A DNA stretch of 64,000 nt, from assembly GCA_013003215.1 (NCBI GenBank), contig JABDKD010000134.1, positions 22,247-86,246 on the forward strand, given 5' to 3'. Made by a program: the position numbers and the translations under genes. This stretch comes from Pyrinomonadaceae bacterium (lineage in GTDB: Bacteria; Acidobacteriota; Blastocatellia; Pyrinomonadales; Pyrinomonadaceae). Below are positions 1 through 8,943 of the stretch, in pieces (within the stretch, counting starts at the first letter, position 1; each line of letters begins with the position of its first letter). The notes under the pieces were generated by a model. It had not been told where the DNA came from and ran no database searches. It saw only the letters and a program-made list of their open reading frames with translations.

Positions 1-733
1 CCACGTCATTGCGAAGAAACAGAGGGACAATGCCGCTCCTGCTTGTAAGGCCCAAAGTTGAACGAATTCCAACCAACGCGTTGTGAGAAGAGGGTCCCCT
101 TATGGAATTTCCGGTATCAGTGCCCAGTCCGAGAACGCCGATGTTAGATGCGATCGCGGCGGCTGTTCCCCCGCTCGAACCCGCGGGGACATGGTCTAGG
201 TTGTAAGGATTCCGGGTCGTTCCGTGGGTGGAGCTCTCCGTATGCATAGGACTAAACGCCCATTCCGCCATATTCGATTTGGCGAGTATAATCGCACCGG
301 CGTCCACCAGCTTTTGCACCATGAACGCGTTCTTTTCAGGTTTGAAGTCCCTAAGGGCATTTGAACCCGCAGTGGTCGGCATTCCCCCCGTGTTGAAATT
401 GTCTTTCACGATCATCGGAATTCCATGTAAGGCCCTTAGGACTCCCGTTTTTTTGAATTCCGCATCCAGCGCCCGAGCCTGTTGAAGAGCATTCGGGTTT
501 ACATAGGTAATAGCGTTTATCTTCCCGTTGTAATTCTCGATGCGTTCGAGGTATTCGGCAACCAACTCTTCCGCGTTGAAATTTCCGGCCTTAAACCCTT
601 CGTGTATTTGAGCAACCGTGAGCTCACTGATTTTGATTTCTGATTCTTCCAAATTCGACGGCTCTCCACAACTGTTAACCAAAACCCCGAGCCCGAATAG
701 CGCGATCGTGATCATTCCGGTCGTAATTCGCAT
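1..733 (-). CDS. Amidase-signature lipoprotein (3' end outside window)
   Basis: Start ATG at 733-731; the frame is open to the window edge, so the C-terminus is missing. The first 22 residues form a lipoprotein signal with a lipobox-like V-N-S-C, Cys22 being the likely lipidated residue. The amidase-signature Ser-cisSer-Lys triad can be read: Lys110 in IPMIVKDN, GSSGG at 185-189, and nucleophile Ser210 in GTDTGNSIRGP (usually GGSIR). The family hydrolyses amide bonds of small molecules or peptides; the substrate here is unknown. The lipoprotein signal places it on the periplasmic side of a membrane, unlike GatA, so it is not the tRNA amidotransferase subunit. It is divergent from the next gene with about 100 bp between them. 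Confidence 0.9.
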   Translation of the reverse strand, partial: MRITTGMITIALFGLGVLVNSCGEPSNLEESEIKISELTVAQIHEGFKAGNFNAEELVAEYLERIENYNGKINAITYVNPNALQQARALDAEFKKTGVLRALHGIPMIVKDNFNTGGMPTTAGSNALRDFKPEKNAFMVQKLVDAGAIILAKSNMAEWAFSPMHTESSTHGTTRNPYNLDHVPAGSSGGTAAAIASNIGVLGLGTDTGNSIRGPSSHNALVGIRSTLGLTSRSGIVPLFLRNDV

Positions 734-833
734 GCTCGAATAATCGAATACACTGCATCTGACGTCAAGTTTTGACGGGCGATTGAGATCTGGCCCGGGA
801 ATAAATAGACAGGCAAGTGTTATAAATAGCCTT

Positions 834-2048
834 ATGCGAAGACAAAATATCAGCTTCGAGAATTCTGACGGGGAGACGCTTTCAGCTGTCATCGAGATGC
901 CTGTGGACCAGAAACCGCACAGCTATGCCCTTTTTGCCCATTGTTTTACTTGCAACAAGAATTTCAGGGCGGTTCGCAGCATCAGCAGGGCACTTTCCTC
1001 GGCGGGATTCGGTGTTTTGAGTTTCGATTTCACGGGTCTTGGTACCAGTGAAGGTGAGTTCGCCGAAACCACGTTCTCGAGCTCGGTCGATGACCTGGTG
1101 TGCGCCGCCAACTATCTTTCTACGAACTACAAAGCGCCGAGCCTAATTGTTGGGCATTCGCTTGGCGGGTCGGCAGTAATCCTCGCGGCCAATGTATTGG
1201 AATCGATTCAGGCTGTGGTTACAATCGGAAGCCCGGCGGACCCGGAGCACGTAAAGCACTTGTTTGCCGGTGGTATCGGCGAGATAAACGAGGCAGGGGC
1301 GGCGACGGTGAACATAGGAGGTCGACCATTTACTATCAAGAAAGAGTTCGTAGAAGACGTTGAATCTCAAAACCTTATCGACATCGTCGGCAGAATGCGA
1401 AAGTCATTTCTGTTTATGCACTCACCTCAGGATAGAACCGTCGGGATCGAAAACGCGGCAGCCTTGTATGGTGCGGCGAAACATCCAAAGAGTTTTGTTT
1501 CTCTCGATGGCGCAGACCATTTGCTCTCAAATGCGGACGATGGAATCTACGCCGGAGAACTTATCGCATCCTGGGCCCGCAGGTATATTCAACCCGCTGA
1601 TATTCCGAACCTGTCATCAAAGGGCGATGTTGTGGCCTTTCTCCCATCCGATGAGAAGTTCACGACTGAGATAATGGCCGGAGGACACAGATTCGTTGCA
1701 GACGAGCCGGTCGGGTTCGGAGGCAAAGATTTCGGGCCCTCGCCTTATCATCTCGTCGCTTCAGGGCTCGCAGCCTGCACAGTGATGACCCTTCGAATGT
1801 ACGCAGACAGGAAAGGGTGGTTTTTGGGAGATGTTTCGTGTCATGTGTCTCATGAAAAGACTCATCGCGAGGACTGCGGTGATTGCGACAATCCCAAGGC
1901 GAGAATCGATCATTTCAAAAGAGAACTGGAATTCTCCGGTGAATTGTCTGAGGCGCAGACTACCCGCCTCCTTGAGATCGCTGATAAGTGCCCTGTACAC
2001 AAGACCTTAGAAAACAGCTCGAGAATCGAAACAAACCTGGTCGCTTAG
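834..2048 (+). CDS. Bifunctional alpha/beta hydrolase-OsmC family protein
   Basis: A 404-residue fusion. Residues 1-250 are a serine hydrolase fold with nucleophile Ser109 in GHSLGG, Asp200 and His229 as the likely triad. Residues 265-404 are an OsmC/YhfA-type domain with the two expected redox cysteines, Cys315 (LAACTVMT) and Cys386 (KCPVHKTL). OsmC proteins reduce organic hydroperoxides; the hydrolase half could release or process acyl or peroxy-ester substrates, which is inference. This fusion is known in several Gram-negative phyla. A TTG 51 bp upstream is also in frame, but the ATG at 834 starts right at the conserved sequence and is preferred. Confidence 0.9.
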   Translation: MRRQNISFENSDGETLSAVIEMPVDQKPHSYALFAHCFTCNKNFRAVRSISRALSSAGFGVLSFDFTGLGTSEGEFAETTFSSSVDDLVCAANYLSTNYKAPSLIVGHSLGGSAVILAANVLESIQAVVTIGSPADPEHVKHLFAGGIGEINEAGAATVNIGGRPFTIKKEFVEDVESQNLIDIVGRMRKSFLFMHSPQDRTVGIENAAALYGAAKHPKSFVSLDGADHLLSNADDGIYAGELIASWARRYIQPADIPNLSSKGDVVAFLPSDEKFTTEIMAGGHRFVADEPVGFGGKDFGPSPYHLVASGLAACTVMTLRMYADRKGWFLGDVSCHVSHEKTHREDCGDCDNPKARIDHFKRELEFSGELSEAQTTRLLEIADKCPVHKTLENSSRIETNLVA

Positions 2049-2145
2049 GCTCGGCAATCCGGATATTCTCTGAAAAACAATCCGCGTTTTGTTGCGACTG
2101 CAGCAGATTGTGTATCACCGTATTTTGTGATCAAATCTTTTCCTT

Positions 2146-3276
2146 ATGAGTCACAAAGTTTTTGTAGCAGGAACCGGTGGAATTGGTGAGGCGGCAGCGC
2201 TGCTCTTGCGGGAATGGAGCGGTGGAGAAGTTGATTTGTATCTCGGCGATATTTCGGAAGCGCGGCTGAAGGAAGCGAAAGCATTCATTACAAACCTTTC
2301 GCAGAGAACAAGCCGGGTTGAAAAGGTCATGATGGCCGAAGATGAAGTAACTGAGGACATGAGATCTGCTTTTGAGGCCTGTGAAGTCTTGCTTGACTGT
2401 GCGCCCGGAAAGCAGGCGCCGAGGCTAGCCAGGTTCGCCAGGGATTTCAAAATGCATTACGCGAACCTCACCGAGTACGTGGCGGAGACAGATGCGGTTA
2501 TCGAAATTGCGGAAGGTGCCGATACCGGCTTCGTTCTTCAGACAGGTCTCGCGCCCGGTTTTATCAACGTACTTGCGAATTCGCTTTACAACGAGTTTGT
2601 GGAACGGTTCGAGAACGAAAAAGTGGAACGAATAGCGATGAAAGTCGGGGCGCTGACGACTCATGCTCACGCGCCTCATTTCTATGGTTTCACTTGGTCC
2701 CCGATTGGCGTCGCGACCGAATATGTCAAAACGGCAAGGGCGGTGAGAGATTACAAAAGGGTTCAGATCCCATCGCTTTCCGAACGTGAAAAGATCATTA
2801 TCAACGGATTCCCGTATGAAGCCGATCTGACATCCGGCGGAGCGGCGAATCTGCCAAGAGTTTTTGAAGGACGGGCGAAAGACCTCGAGTATAAAACTCT
2901 GAGACACGAAGGCCATTACGACTGGATCGACGAGTTGGTCAAGCACCTGGCCTTCGACGACGATCTTCCACAAAACCTGGAAAATGAAATGCTCGCTAAC
3001 GTACCTTTGGTCGAAGACGACTTCGTGATCGCCCATTCTTCGGTTGAAGGATTTGATCTGCAGGGGCGCAAGAGAATGGTCGAAAAGGCATTTCATATCA
3101 AGCCTTTGGAGATAAACGGCCAGCACCTGAGAGCGATCCAAACGACAACCGCATCTGCTTTGGTAGAATGTGCGGACATGCTCGCAACCAATAAATACAA
3201 GGGCGCGATTATGCAGAGCGATATTGACCCGAACGAGTTCTTGAAAGGAAATTTTGTTTCCAGGGTCTATCGATAA
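2146..3276 (+). CDS. Saccharopine dehydrogenase family oxidoreductase
   Basis: A 376-residue cytosolic protein opening with a Rossmann nucleotide-binding motif, GTGGIG at residues 9-14, then an acidic residue (LGDIS) at the end of beta2. This suits the saccharopine dehydrogenase NADP-binding domain, followed by a larger C-terminal domain with the family's GLAPGF-like segment (about 137-142). Members act on saccharopine, carboxynorspermidine or lipid substrates; nothing here fixes the substrate. It stands between the OsmC fusion and an acyltransferase on the same strand, about 100 and 20 bp away, so it may be co-transcribed with the acyltransferase. Confidence 0.85.
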   Translation: MSHKVFVAGTGGIGEAAALLLREWSGGEVDLYLGDISEARLKEAKAFITNLSQRTSRVEKVMMAEDEVTEDMRSAFEACEVLLDCAPGKQAPRLARFARDFKMHYANLTEYVAETDAVIEIAEGADTGFVLQTGLAPGFINVLANSLYNEFVERFENEKVERIAMKVGALTTHAHAPHFYGFTWSPIGVATEYVKTARAVRDYKRVQIPSLSEREKIIINGFPYEADLTSGGAANLPRVFEGRAKDLEYKTLRHEGHYDWIDELVKHLAFDDDLPQNLENEMLANVPLVEDDFVIAHSSVEGFDLQGRKRMVEKAFHIKPLEINGQHLRAIQTTTASALVECADMLATNKYKGAIMQSDIDPNEFLKGNFVSRVYR

Positions 3277-3297
3277 TCCGATTTCCGCACGGTTTTA

Positions 3298-4176
3298 ATG
3301 AACGGGGACGACCGAAAAACGGCATTAGAGCAACGTTCCGAGGGAGTGTTGGTACCAACGGACGAGCAGATAAATGCGCTTTCCTTAACAGAGCGGATCG
3401 GATTTCGCTTGACTCACCGCATGAACCTCGGAAATTGGAAGAGGTTTTGGGGCTTTTGCCAGCGCCATATCGGCTCACTTTGGATAAAGATCGCAACTTA
3501 CAACCTGATGAACGTTTTCGGTATTGAGAATGTCGAAAACTCCTCTACCGAACGACCGCTCCTGCTAGTTGCAAACCATCGTTCGTTTTTCGACATGTAT
3601 GTTGTCTCGAGCGTAATCTTCCGGCAAACCACGAGGCCGGTGAATCTCTTCTTCCCTGTTCGTGGAAAGTTTTTTTATGACAACCCTGTCGGTTGGTATG
3701 TAAACCTGGTGATGGGTTGGTGGTCGATGTATCCGCCGTTTTTCAGGGAGGCGAAAGAGGCGAAAAAACGGGAGTTTGACAAGTTCTCGCTGCAGCGGCT
3801 GATCGAGATCTGCTCGGAACCCAAGCCGAACGTGATTGGGTTCCATCCCGAAGGTAAACGCAACCTGAGCGAAAACCCGTACGAGTTTTTGCGTGCTCAG
3901 CCCGGCGTCGGAAAAGTCATCATGGAAGCGAATCCGCAAGTGATCCCCGTGTTTATCGCCGGCCTCGGCAATGACCTCCCGAAGCAAATCACCGGGAACT
4001 GGACCGGTGGTGAAAAGGTCCGTATCTGGTTTGGCGAACCGATCGAATTTGGCTCACTCCTCGAAGACCGCAACTCCGTGCGAACACATAAAAAGATCGC
4101 CGATTTCATAATGGAGAAAATCGGCGAGCTTGCTGAGAAAGACCGTAAGTCCTTTTCAAATCAAGGATTATCATAA
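3298..4176 (+). CDS. PlsC-family lysophospholipid acyltransferase
   Basis: A 292-residue protein with the acyltransferase motifs of the PlsC/LPLAT family: NHRSFFD at 93-99 (His94 and Asp99 catalytic) and FHPEGKR at 182-188 (phosphate binding, usually FPEGTR). The family moves an acyl group from acyl-CoA or acyl-ACP to a lysophospholipid or similar acceptor at the inner membrane. An aromatic stretch around 133-150 may contact the membrane. The gene follows the saccharopine dehydrogenase-like gene by 21 bp, and its 3' end overlaps the convergent DUF3857 gene by 16 bp. The exact acceptor cannot be told from sequence. Confidence 0.88.
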   Translation: MNGDDRKTALEQRSEGVLVPTDEQINALSLTERIGFRLTHRMNLGNWKRFWGFCQRHIGSLWIKIATYNLMNVFGIENVENSSTERPLLLVANHRSFFDMYVVSSVIFRQTTRPVNLFFPVRGKFFYDNPVGWYVNLVMGWWSMYPPFFREAKEAKKREFDKFSLQRLIEICSEPKPNVIGFHPEGKRNLSENPYEFLRAQPGVGKVIMEANPQVIPVFIAGLGNDLPKQITGNWTGGEKVRIWFGEPIEFGSLLEDRNSVRTHKKIADFIMEKIGELAEKDRKSFSNQGLS

Positions 4177-7100
4177 TCGAACGAAGGTGTTTTTCCTTCC
4201 TTGATCATGGCAATCCATTTATTTACTGCTTTCAGTGATTCTTTGTCAGGATAGTCCTCGTCAGTGAATACCTCGAGTTTCAAACATTCCTCAAGGTAGT
4301 CCGAAACCACTTGCTTCTTTCCCGCTTCAAAAAGATCTTTGGCCAGATCCATTTTGGGGTGAACAGAATTCGGTTTTTTCCTCAGCGGCGCGCGAACCGA
4401 AATCATGAGATACTCGCCGCTTTTATCCGTATCCCCATCAAGAAGAGCTAGTTTTCCGAGGAATATGTTCCCAAAATGGGTCGCCTCATCAAATCCGGGC
4501 ACGGCGGCGCTCGACCCGAACATCAGAATCATTTCCGTAGCTGAACGTTTGACAGAATCATAAGCACCAAGCTGGAACCCCAGTTCGGTCATTCCGGTCA
4601 GGAGTTCCAGATAATCCCTGTCGGCGTCATCCCGGCGTCCCGATCGTAGAATCTCCAAAGCAGCCCGCCCGATTTCGAATGCGCGTTTTCGTGTATCTGC
4701 GGGCAAAGGCTTCTCGTCGAAATCTTCGCCGCCATTGATCCAAGAATAGAGAATCTTGAATTTCTCAGCCGAAAACCGGTAGTCATCTTTGAATCTGGCT
4801 GCCCCTTCATCGAGAAGCTTAATCGCCAATTCAGTCTCATGGCCACGAAAGAAGTCCGCAGCGATCAGCCTTAACCCGGGCTTGTCCGGCTGTTCGCCCA
4901 AAACACTGAGCCATTCCTGCTTCACTGACTTAGAACCCGGACTGCCTGGTTCCACTTCGATACGCCACCAAAAAACCGTCGACCCCCAATCTGTCGGCCT
5001 GTTCCGAACGAGCCAGACCAGGTGAGAAACGATCTGACGCCTGTTCTTCGGATCTTGAAGATTGTTATCGTAATAGGAGATCAACTTTTTTCGTGCCTCA
5101 AAGTCCTCCGGATTCGTTGAAACCCGCTTTTCCAACTCGATCGCTTCTTTCTTGGTAACGGCTATGTTTTCTCCAAGCCCGATCCGTTCAAACAGCTTTT
5201 CAAAAGCATTTTTCGCAGGTCCATCTGACTTGTTCTGTGCCGCTGTCTGGGCAACCAGTTTGGTTCCCGGGTCGACACTGTAAGAGAAAGTTGAATACCC
5301 GTCATCCAGCCAACTCTTCAAGAAATTCCTGAAGGCAGGAAACTCAGATACCGAAATTAGTGACTTGCAAAAAACAATGGACCTTTTGACTCTCGTTTTC
5401 CCTGCTTCAACAAAAATCCTGCGGGAATAGCTTCCCATTTCGTTTTCAAAAGATTTCGCCGGATGAGGCAATGTCAGCCGGAAGCCTCCTGGCATCTTAA
5501 TTTCCAGTACCTCTTCGTAGGAAATCTTCTGGATCATCAAAGGCGTCGTGCGCTCTTTCATTTCGAGGATCGACCGGAAAGTCTGATCTTCAAAAAGCAG
5601 GTTCACAGGCGGCAGTTTCAACTCTCCTTTCCGTGAAAGCTTTGAATACCCCGGAAACCTTCCGGAGTAATCTATCTCTATTCCAATATCTTCTTTGCTC
5701 TCTTCAAAACGAATGACCTTCCCTTCGACGCTCATATTTCTGGCTTCGTATTGCAGATCGAATGCCGGCCCCAGGAATTTCATGTTTGGACTGCCAAGCA
5801 ATAACCTCATAGGATTTCCAAGACCACCACCGAGAAATATCTCGGAGCGGAGATCAAGATCACCGTTTGGAAGCAGATCGATTATCGCCTCAGCGGATAC
5901 CTTCACCTCTCCTGCGTCGCCTTTGGGGATGGTTATTGGCTCGAATTTCGAACCAAGCCTGAATCCAGTCTTCCCTCTAACCTGATCCGCAAGCTCACCG
6001 ATCTTCGTCCGGGGAACGGTTGCATCTGCAAATACCTCAAGAGACGGAATATAAAGAATCATGTGGTTATAGAACATGTAGGCCTGTGTTCGCGGATACC
6101 ACTCCGACCCTCCCGCCCTTAAGACCACGGGCTCGCTTTCGATTCCCTGGGATTTTAGGAGCGCCTGCATCAAAAGGGTGTAGTCTTTGCAATCACCAAA
6201 CTTATTCTCAAGAATGTCCTCTGTATCTCGCGGTATCCACCCACCCCTGTCTAGAAATACAAGCAAATATGTGATGTTCCTGTTAACCCAATCATAAATT
6301 AGAGAGGCCTTCTCACTGTCGCTGGACGCTCCTTTGGTTATCTCATCCCCGAGTGACTTGATTTGCTGAGTTACCCTGGCCTTTTGATCTGTGGCACTTG
6401 CGTATTGTTTTCCAAACCTCTCCCAATCGGGCGAATTCGAAACGACGAGTGTTGGGGCCATGACCGTAATATCAGGCATGCCGACCTCGATTCGCTGCGC
6501 TTTGCGGTTTTGGATACTCCACGTCCATTCGACATTACCGTTTTTCTTTTCAATTTTCGTAGGCGCGCCAAAGCCCTTCTCCGAAAAATAGAGGTTCATC
6601 CCCTTCGGGAGTTCAAATGAATATCGGGCGAGACGATACGCATCAAATGGGCTGACATACTCCACGGCATCAAAAGTTCCGGGGAAGAGAGTCTTACCAA
6701 ACTCGGATATGATCCTGAATTCAACCGACTCACCGGCCTTAAGGCCAGCGAAATCGATAAAGATCTCACTCAACGATGAAAACTCGGGAGCCGCTTCAGA
6801 TTGCGGAGTTTTTTGAATCTTAATATTCTCGGACGGAAAGGACCTTCGATCGCCGTTCTTTGCGATTATTTCTGCATCTTCGATCTGCATTTGTGTCAAA
6901 TCCGCGTTGAACGGAACACGCCATTTGTACAACGGCGAGTTAACAGTACCCTTCGAAAAACTGCGTCTGAGATCCAGCACTCTCTTGAAAGTCCCGTCGG
7001 GATTTACGATGTAACGCACTGACAACAGCTCATTCGTCGTGCCAAGTTCAACAGAATTAGGAGAAGAAAACAGGTTCCCGGTGCCCGATTTCGCAGGCGG

Positions 7101-7226
7101 CGGCGGAGGCTTAGGGGACTTGTTTCGAACCAAGACCTGTGGTCTCGGCACTTCCGATGACTCGGATTGAGTGAACGCCGGAAAAACGAGAATTGCGAGA
7201 GTTATAAGTGCGTAAAAAATTCTCAT
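4161..7226 (-). CDS. Secreted DUF3857/transglutaminase-like protein with C-terminal repeats
   Basis: The start was placed at the ATG at 7226 because a clean signal peptide begins there (MRIFYALITLAILVFPAFTQ); a longer frame adds 17 unlikely residues. A DUF3857 beta domain follows at about 60-270. A transglutaminase-like (papain-fold) domain lies at about 300-410 with Cys346 in FGDCKDYT, His388 in NHMILY and Asp401 in FADATV, so the Cys-His-Asp triad is complete. The C-terminal 350 residues are alpha-helical and TPR-like. Such proteins are common in Bacteroidota and Acidobacteriota and are thought to sit in the periplasm or outer membrane; their reaction is not established. A proline run near residues 40-47 links the signal to the domains. 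Confidence 0.88.
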   Translation of the reverse strand: MRIFYALITLAILVFPAFTQSESSEVPRPQVLVRNKSPKPPPPPAKSGTGNLFSSPNSVELGTTNELLSVRYIVNPDGTFKRVLDLRRSFSKGTVNSPLYKWRVPFNADLTQMQIEDAEIIAKNGDRRSFPSENIKIQKTPQSEAAPEFSSLSEIFIDFAGLKAGESVEFRIISEFGKTLFPGTFDAVEYVSPFDAYRLARYSFELPKGMNLYFSEKGFGAPTKIEKKNGNVEWTWSIQNRKAQRIEVGMPDITVMAPTLVVSNSPDWERFGKQYASATDQKARVTQQIKSLGDEITKGASSDSEKASLIYDWVNRNITYLLVFLDRGGWIPRDTEDILENKFGDCKDYTLLMQALLKSQGIESEPVVLRAGGSEWYPRTQAYMFYNHMILYIPSLEVFADATVPRTKIGELADQVRGKTGFRLGSKFEPITIPKGDAGEVKVSAEAIIDLLPNGDLDLRSEIFLGGGLGNPMRLLLGSPNMKFLGPAFDLQYEARNMSVEGKVIRFEESKEDIGIEIDYSGRFPGYSKLSRKGELKLPPVNLLFEDQTFRSILEMKERTTPLMIQKISYEEVLEIKMPGGFRLTLPHPAKSFENEMGSYSRRIFVEAGKTRVKRSIVFCKSLISVSEFPAFRNFLKSWLDDGYSTFSYSVDPGTKLVAQTAAQNKSDGPAKNAFEKLFERIGLGENIAVTKKEAIELEKRVSTNPEDFEARKKLISYYDNNLQDPKNRRQIVSHLVWLVRNRPTDWGSTVFWWRIEVEPGSPGSKSVKQEWLSVLGEQPDKPGLRLIAADFFRGHETELAIKLLDEGAARFKDDYRFSAEKFKILYSWINGGEDFDEKPLPADTRKRAFEIGRAALEILRSGRRDDADRDYLELLTGMTELGFQLGAYDSVKRSATEMILMFGSSAAVPGFDEATHFGNIFLGKLALLDGDTDKSGEYLMISVRAPLRKKPNSVHPKMDLAKDLFEAGKKQVVSDYLEECLKLEVFTDEDYPDKESLKAVNKWIAMIKEGKTPSFDYDNP

Positions 7227-7365
7227 AGATACCCTGAATGAGCAGTCCATTGTAAACAAATAAGGACGAATTGGCACCCAACTTTCTCTCCGGTACCCGT
7301 AAACCCATGTTTGCGGAGAACTAGACAGTTTTCGAAATCGAGAAAAGATGTAAGAATATGCGGCA

Positions 7366-7950
7366 ATGGCTTGGATTAAGACAAGAAACCCGAGAGATGC
7401 ATCTTCCGACTATACCGACTTGTTGCGAAACCTTCGCCGAACATTCCCACCGGAATACGGCACTCCTGTCGAATCTGCGAGCGGCAGCGGTGAATCAATC
7501 GTTGACTCGCATTCCCTTATCCCCGAAGCGCTGCATCACGCTTTCATGACCATGAGCGTCCTCATGGACGATGGACTCCCTCTCGAACGAAGGCAGCAAG
7601 AGATGATCGCAACAGTGGTGTCGAAAGAAAACGATTGCCATTACTGACTCGAGTCTCACGCAGAGTTTCTGCGTTTGGTAACGGATGATGACGAACTTGT
7701 TAATGCACTGAGATCGGATTATAAAACTGCTCCGATTACTGACGCGGAGCGCGAAATGTGCGATTATTCAGTGAAACTGACAAGAAATGCAGTTGATATC
7801 GAACCGGGACATCATGATCGACTCCGGGCCGCGGGATTTGAAGATACAGCGATTCTTCAGATAACTTTGATAGCTTCGTGGTTCAACTATATAAACCGCG
7901 TTGCCGACGCACTTGGGATAGGGCGAGACGTTATTAAGAGTCCCCAGTAA
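7366..7950 (+). CDS. AhpD-like peroxidase-related enzyme, putative selenoprotein (TGA at 7645-7647 read as Sec)
   Basis: Two open frames (7366-7644 and 7648-7950) are in the same frame, separated only by one TGA. Read through, they give a 194-residue protein that matches the peroxidase-related/carboxymuconolactone decarboxylase family end to end, including the C-terminal [16 protein letters not shown]. The TGA is codon 94 in C91-H-Y-U94-L-E-S-H98, so it replaces the second Cys of CxxC. From what I recall of M. tuberculosis AhpD (E118, C130, C133, H137), the same spacing is kept: E79, C91, U94, H98. The replaced position is the proposed attacking cysteine. A hairpin right after the TGA fits bacterial SECIS rules. 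The alternative is a pseudogene with a Cys-to-stop change, but both halves look intact. The start ATG has only a weak ribosome site. Confidence 0.85.
7648..7674 (+). promoter_or_regulatory. Candidate bacterial SECIS element
   Basis: Directly after the TGA, 7658-7664 (acgcaga) pairs perfectly with 7668-7674 (tctgcgt), leaving loop gtt; opening the last A-T pair gives a five-base loop, agttt. The loop G at 7665 lies 18 nt after the TGA. Known bacterial SECIS rules ask for an apical loop of 3-14 nt, 16-37 nt from the UGA, with a G in its first two bases; all are met. The hairpin lies inside the coding frame and codes for HAEFLR, which is itself normal for the family, so some of the pairing could be chance. 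Confidence 0.72.
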
Positions 7951-7956
7951 AAAAAT

Positions 7957-8943
7957 TTGCCAAATAATTCAGACAATTCACGTCAATCCTCCGATTTACC
8001 ATTGATAATCGTTAACCCGAAATCAGCCGGTGGAGCTACAAAGGACCGTTGGTCCGGCCTGGCGTCCGACTTTCGGTCTCATTTCGGACCTTTCACAGTG
8101 GCATTTACAAAAGGTCCGGGTGACGGCGAGAACCTGGCGATGAAATTCGCGAAATCCGGCAGAAAACTGATCATTGCCTGTGGTGGCGACGGAACCGTCA
8201 ATGAAGTCGTGAACGGGATAATGAACAGTGGTGAGGACGTTGAACTCGGGATCCTCCCCGCAGGCACCGGCGGCGATCTTAGGCGATCGCTTGGGATGTC
8301 GAATACCCCCAGAGAGGCAGCGAAGCAGTTACGTGACGGGGTCACAAAACGAATTGATCTGGGCCATGTTGCGTTTGTAGATCACGATGGGAATGATTCG
8401 GCGAGGTACTTCGTAAACGTTGCCAGCTTTGGTCTAAGCGCCTCGATAAACGACCGGGTGAAGAACAAGGGGTCGCTTCAGTGGATTCCCGGCGAAACTG
8501 TTCGTGGCAAGACCAAATTTGCGGTTTCGGCGGTTCAGGAAGTAATCGAGCCGAACTCGAAGACGGTGGTCGTAGCGTTTGATGACGGTAAACCGGCAAA
8601 ACTCAACACGATCAATTTTTGTATATGCAATGCACGGTTTTTTGGCGGCGGCATGAAGATCGCCCCCGATGCAAAAATGGATGACGGCTTGTTTGATGTT
8701 GTAAACATTGGCGATATCAATACGGCGCGGATATTTCTAAACGGTTACCGTCTTTACAGCGGGACACACACCGAGCTCGAAGAGGTGAAATCAAGACTTA
8801 CAAAGAAAGTTTCTGTTGCGCCTGCGAACGCAGACGACTTGATCGATATCGAAACCGATGGCGAGCTGCCGGGACGGCTTCCAGCTGAGTTTAAAATCGT
8901 GCCTTCGGCCCTGAAGATTAGAGTACCCACAAGGTCTGAATAA
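7957..8943 (+). CDS. Diacylglycerol kinase/YegS-type lipid kinase
   Basis: A 328-residue protein of the DagK/YegS/BmrU family. It shows the N-terminal VNPKSAGG at 19-26, the nucleotide motif GGDGTVNEV at 76-84 and the GTGGDLRR segment around 103-110. The family phosphorylates diacylglycerol, sphingoid or related lipids with ATP. No ATG is available at the start: TTG at 7957, only 6 bp after the previous stop, or a TTG near 8002, so the start is uncertain. The next gene starts on the final A of the stop codon, and it encodes acyl activation and acyl transfer. This suggests the two make or recycle phosphatidic acid together. Confidence 0.88.
   Translation: MPNNSDNSRQSSDLPLIIVNPKSAGGATKDRWSGLASDFRSHFGPFTVAFTKGPGDGENLAMKFAKSGRKLIIACGGDGTVNEVVNGIMNSGEDVELGILPAGTGGDLRRSLGMSNTPREAAKQLRDGVTKRIDLGHVAFVDHDGNDSARYFVNVASFGLSASINDRVKNKGSLQWIPGETVRGKTKFAVSAVQEVIEPNSKTVVVAFDDGKPAKLNTINFCICNARFFGGGMKIAPDAKMDDGLFDVVNIGDINTARIFLNGYRLYSGTHTELEEVKSRLTKKVSVAPANADDLIDIETDGELPGRLPAEFKIVPSALKIRVPTRSE

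Noticed and set aside
2425..3141. A 238-codon open frame on the minus strand
   Set aside because: It is antisense to the saccharopine dehydrogenase-like gene and shows no domain.
7675..7950. A separate gene starting at TTG 7675
   Set aside because: The family alignment runs through the TGA without a gap, there is no ribosome site, and this start would drop the conserved LESHAEFLR.
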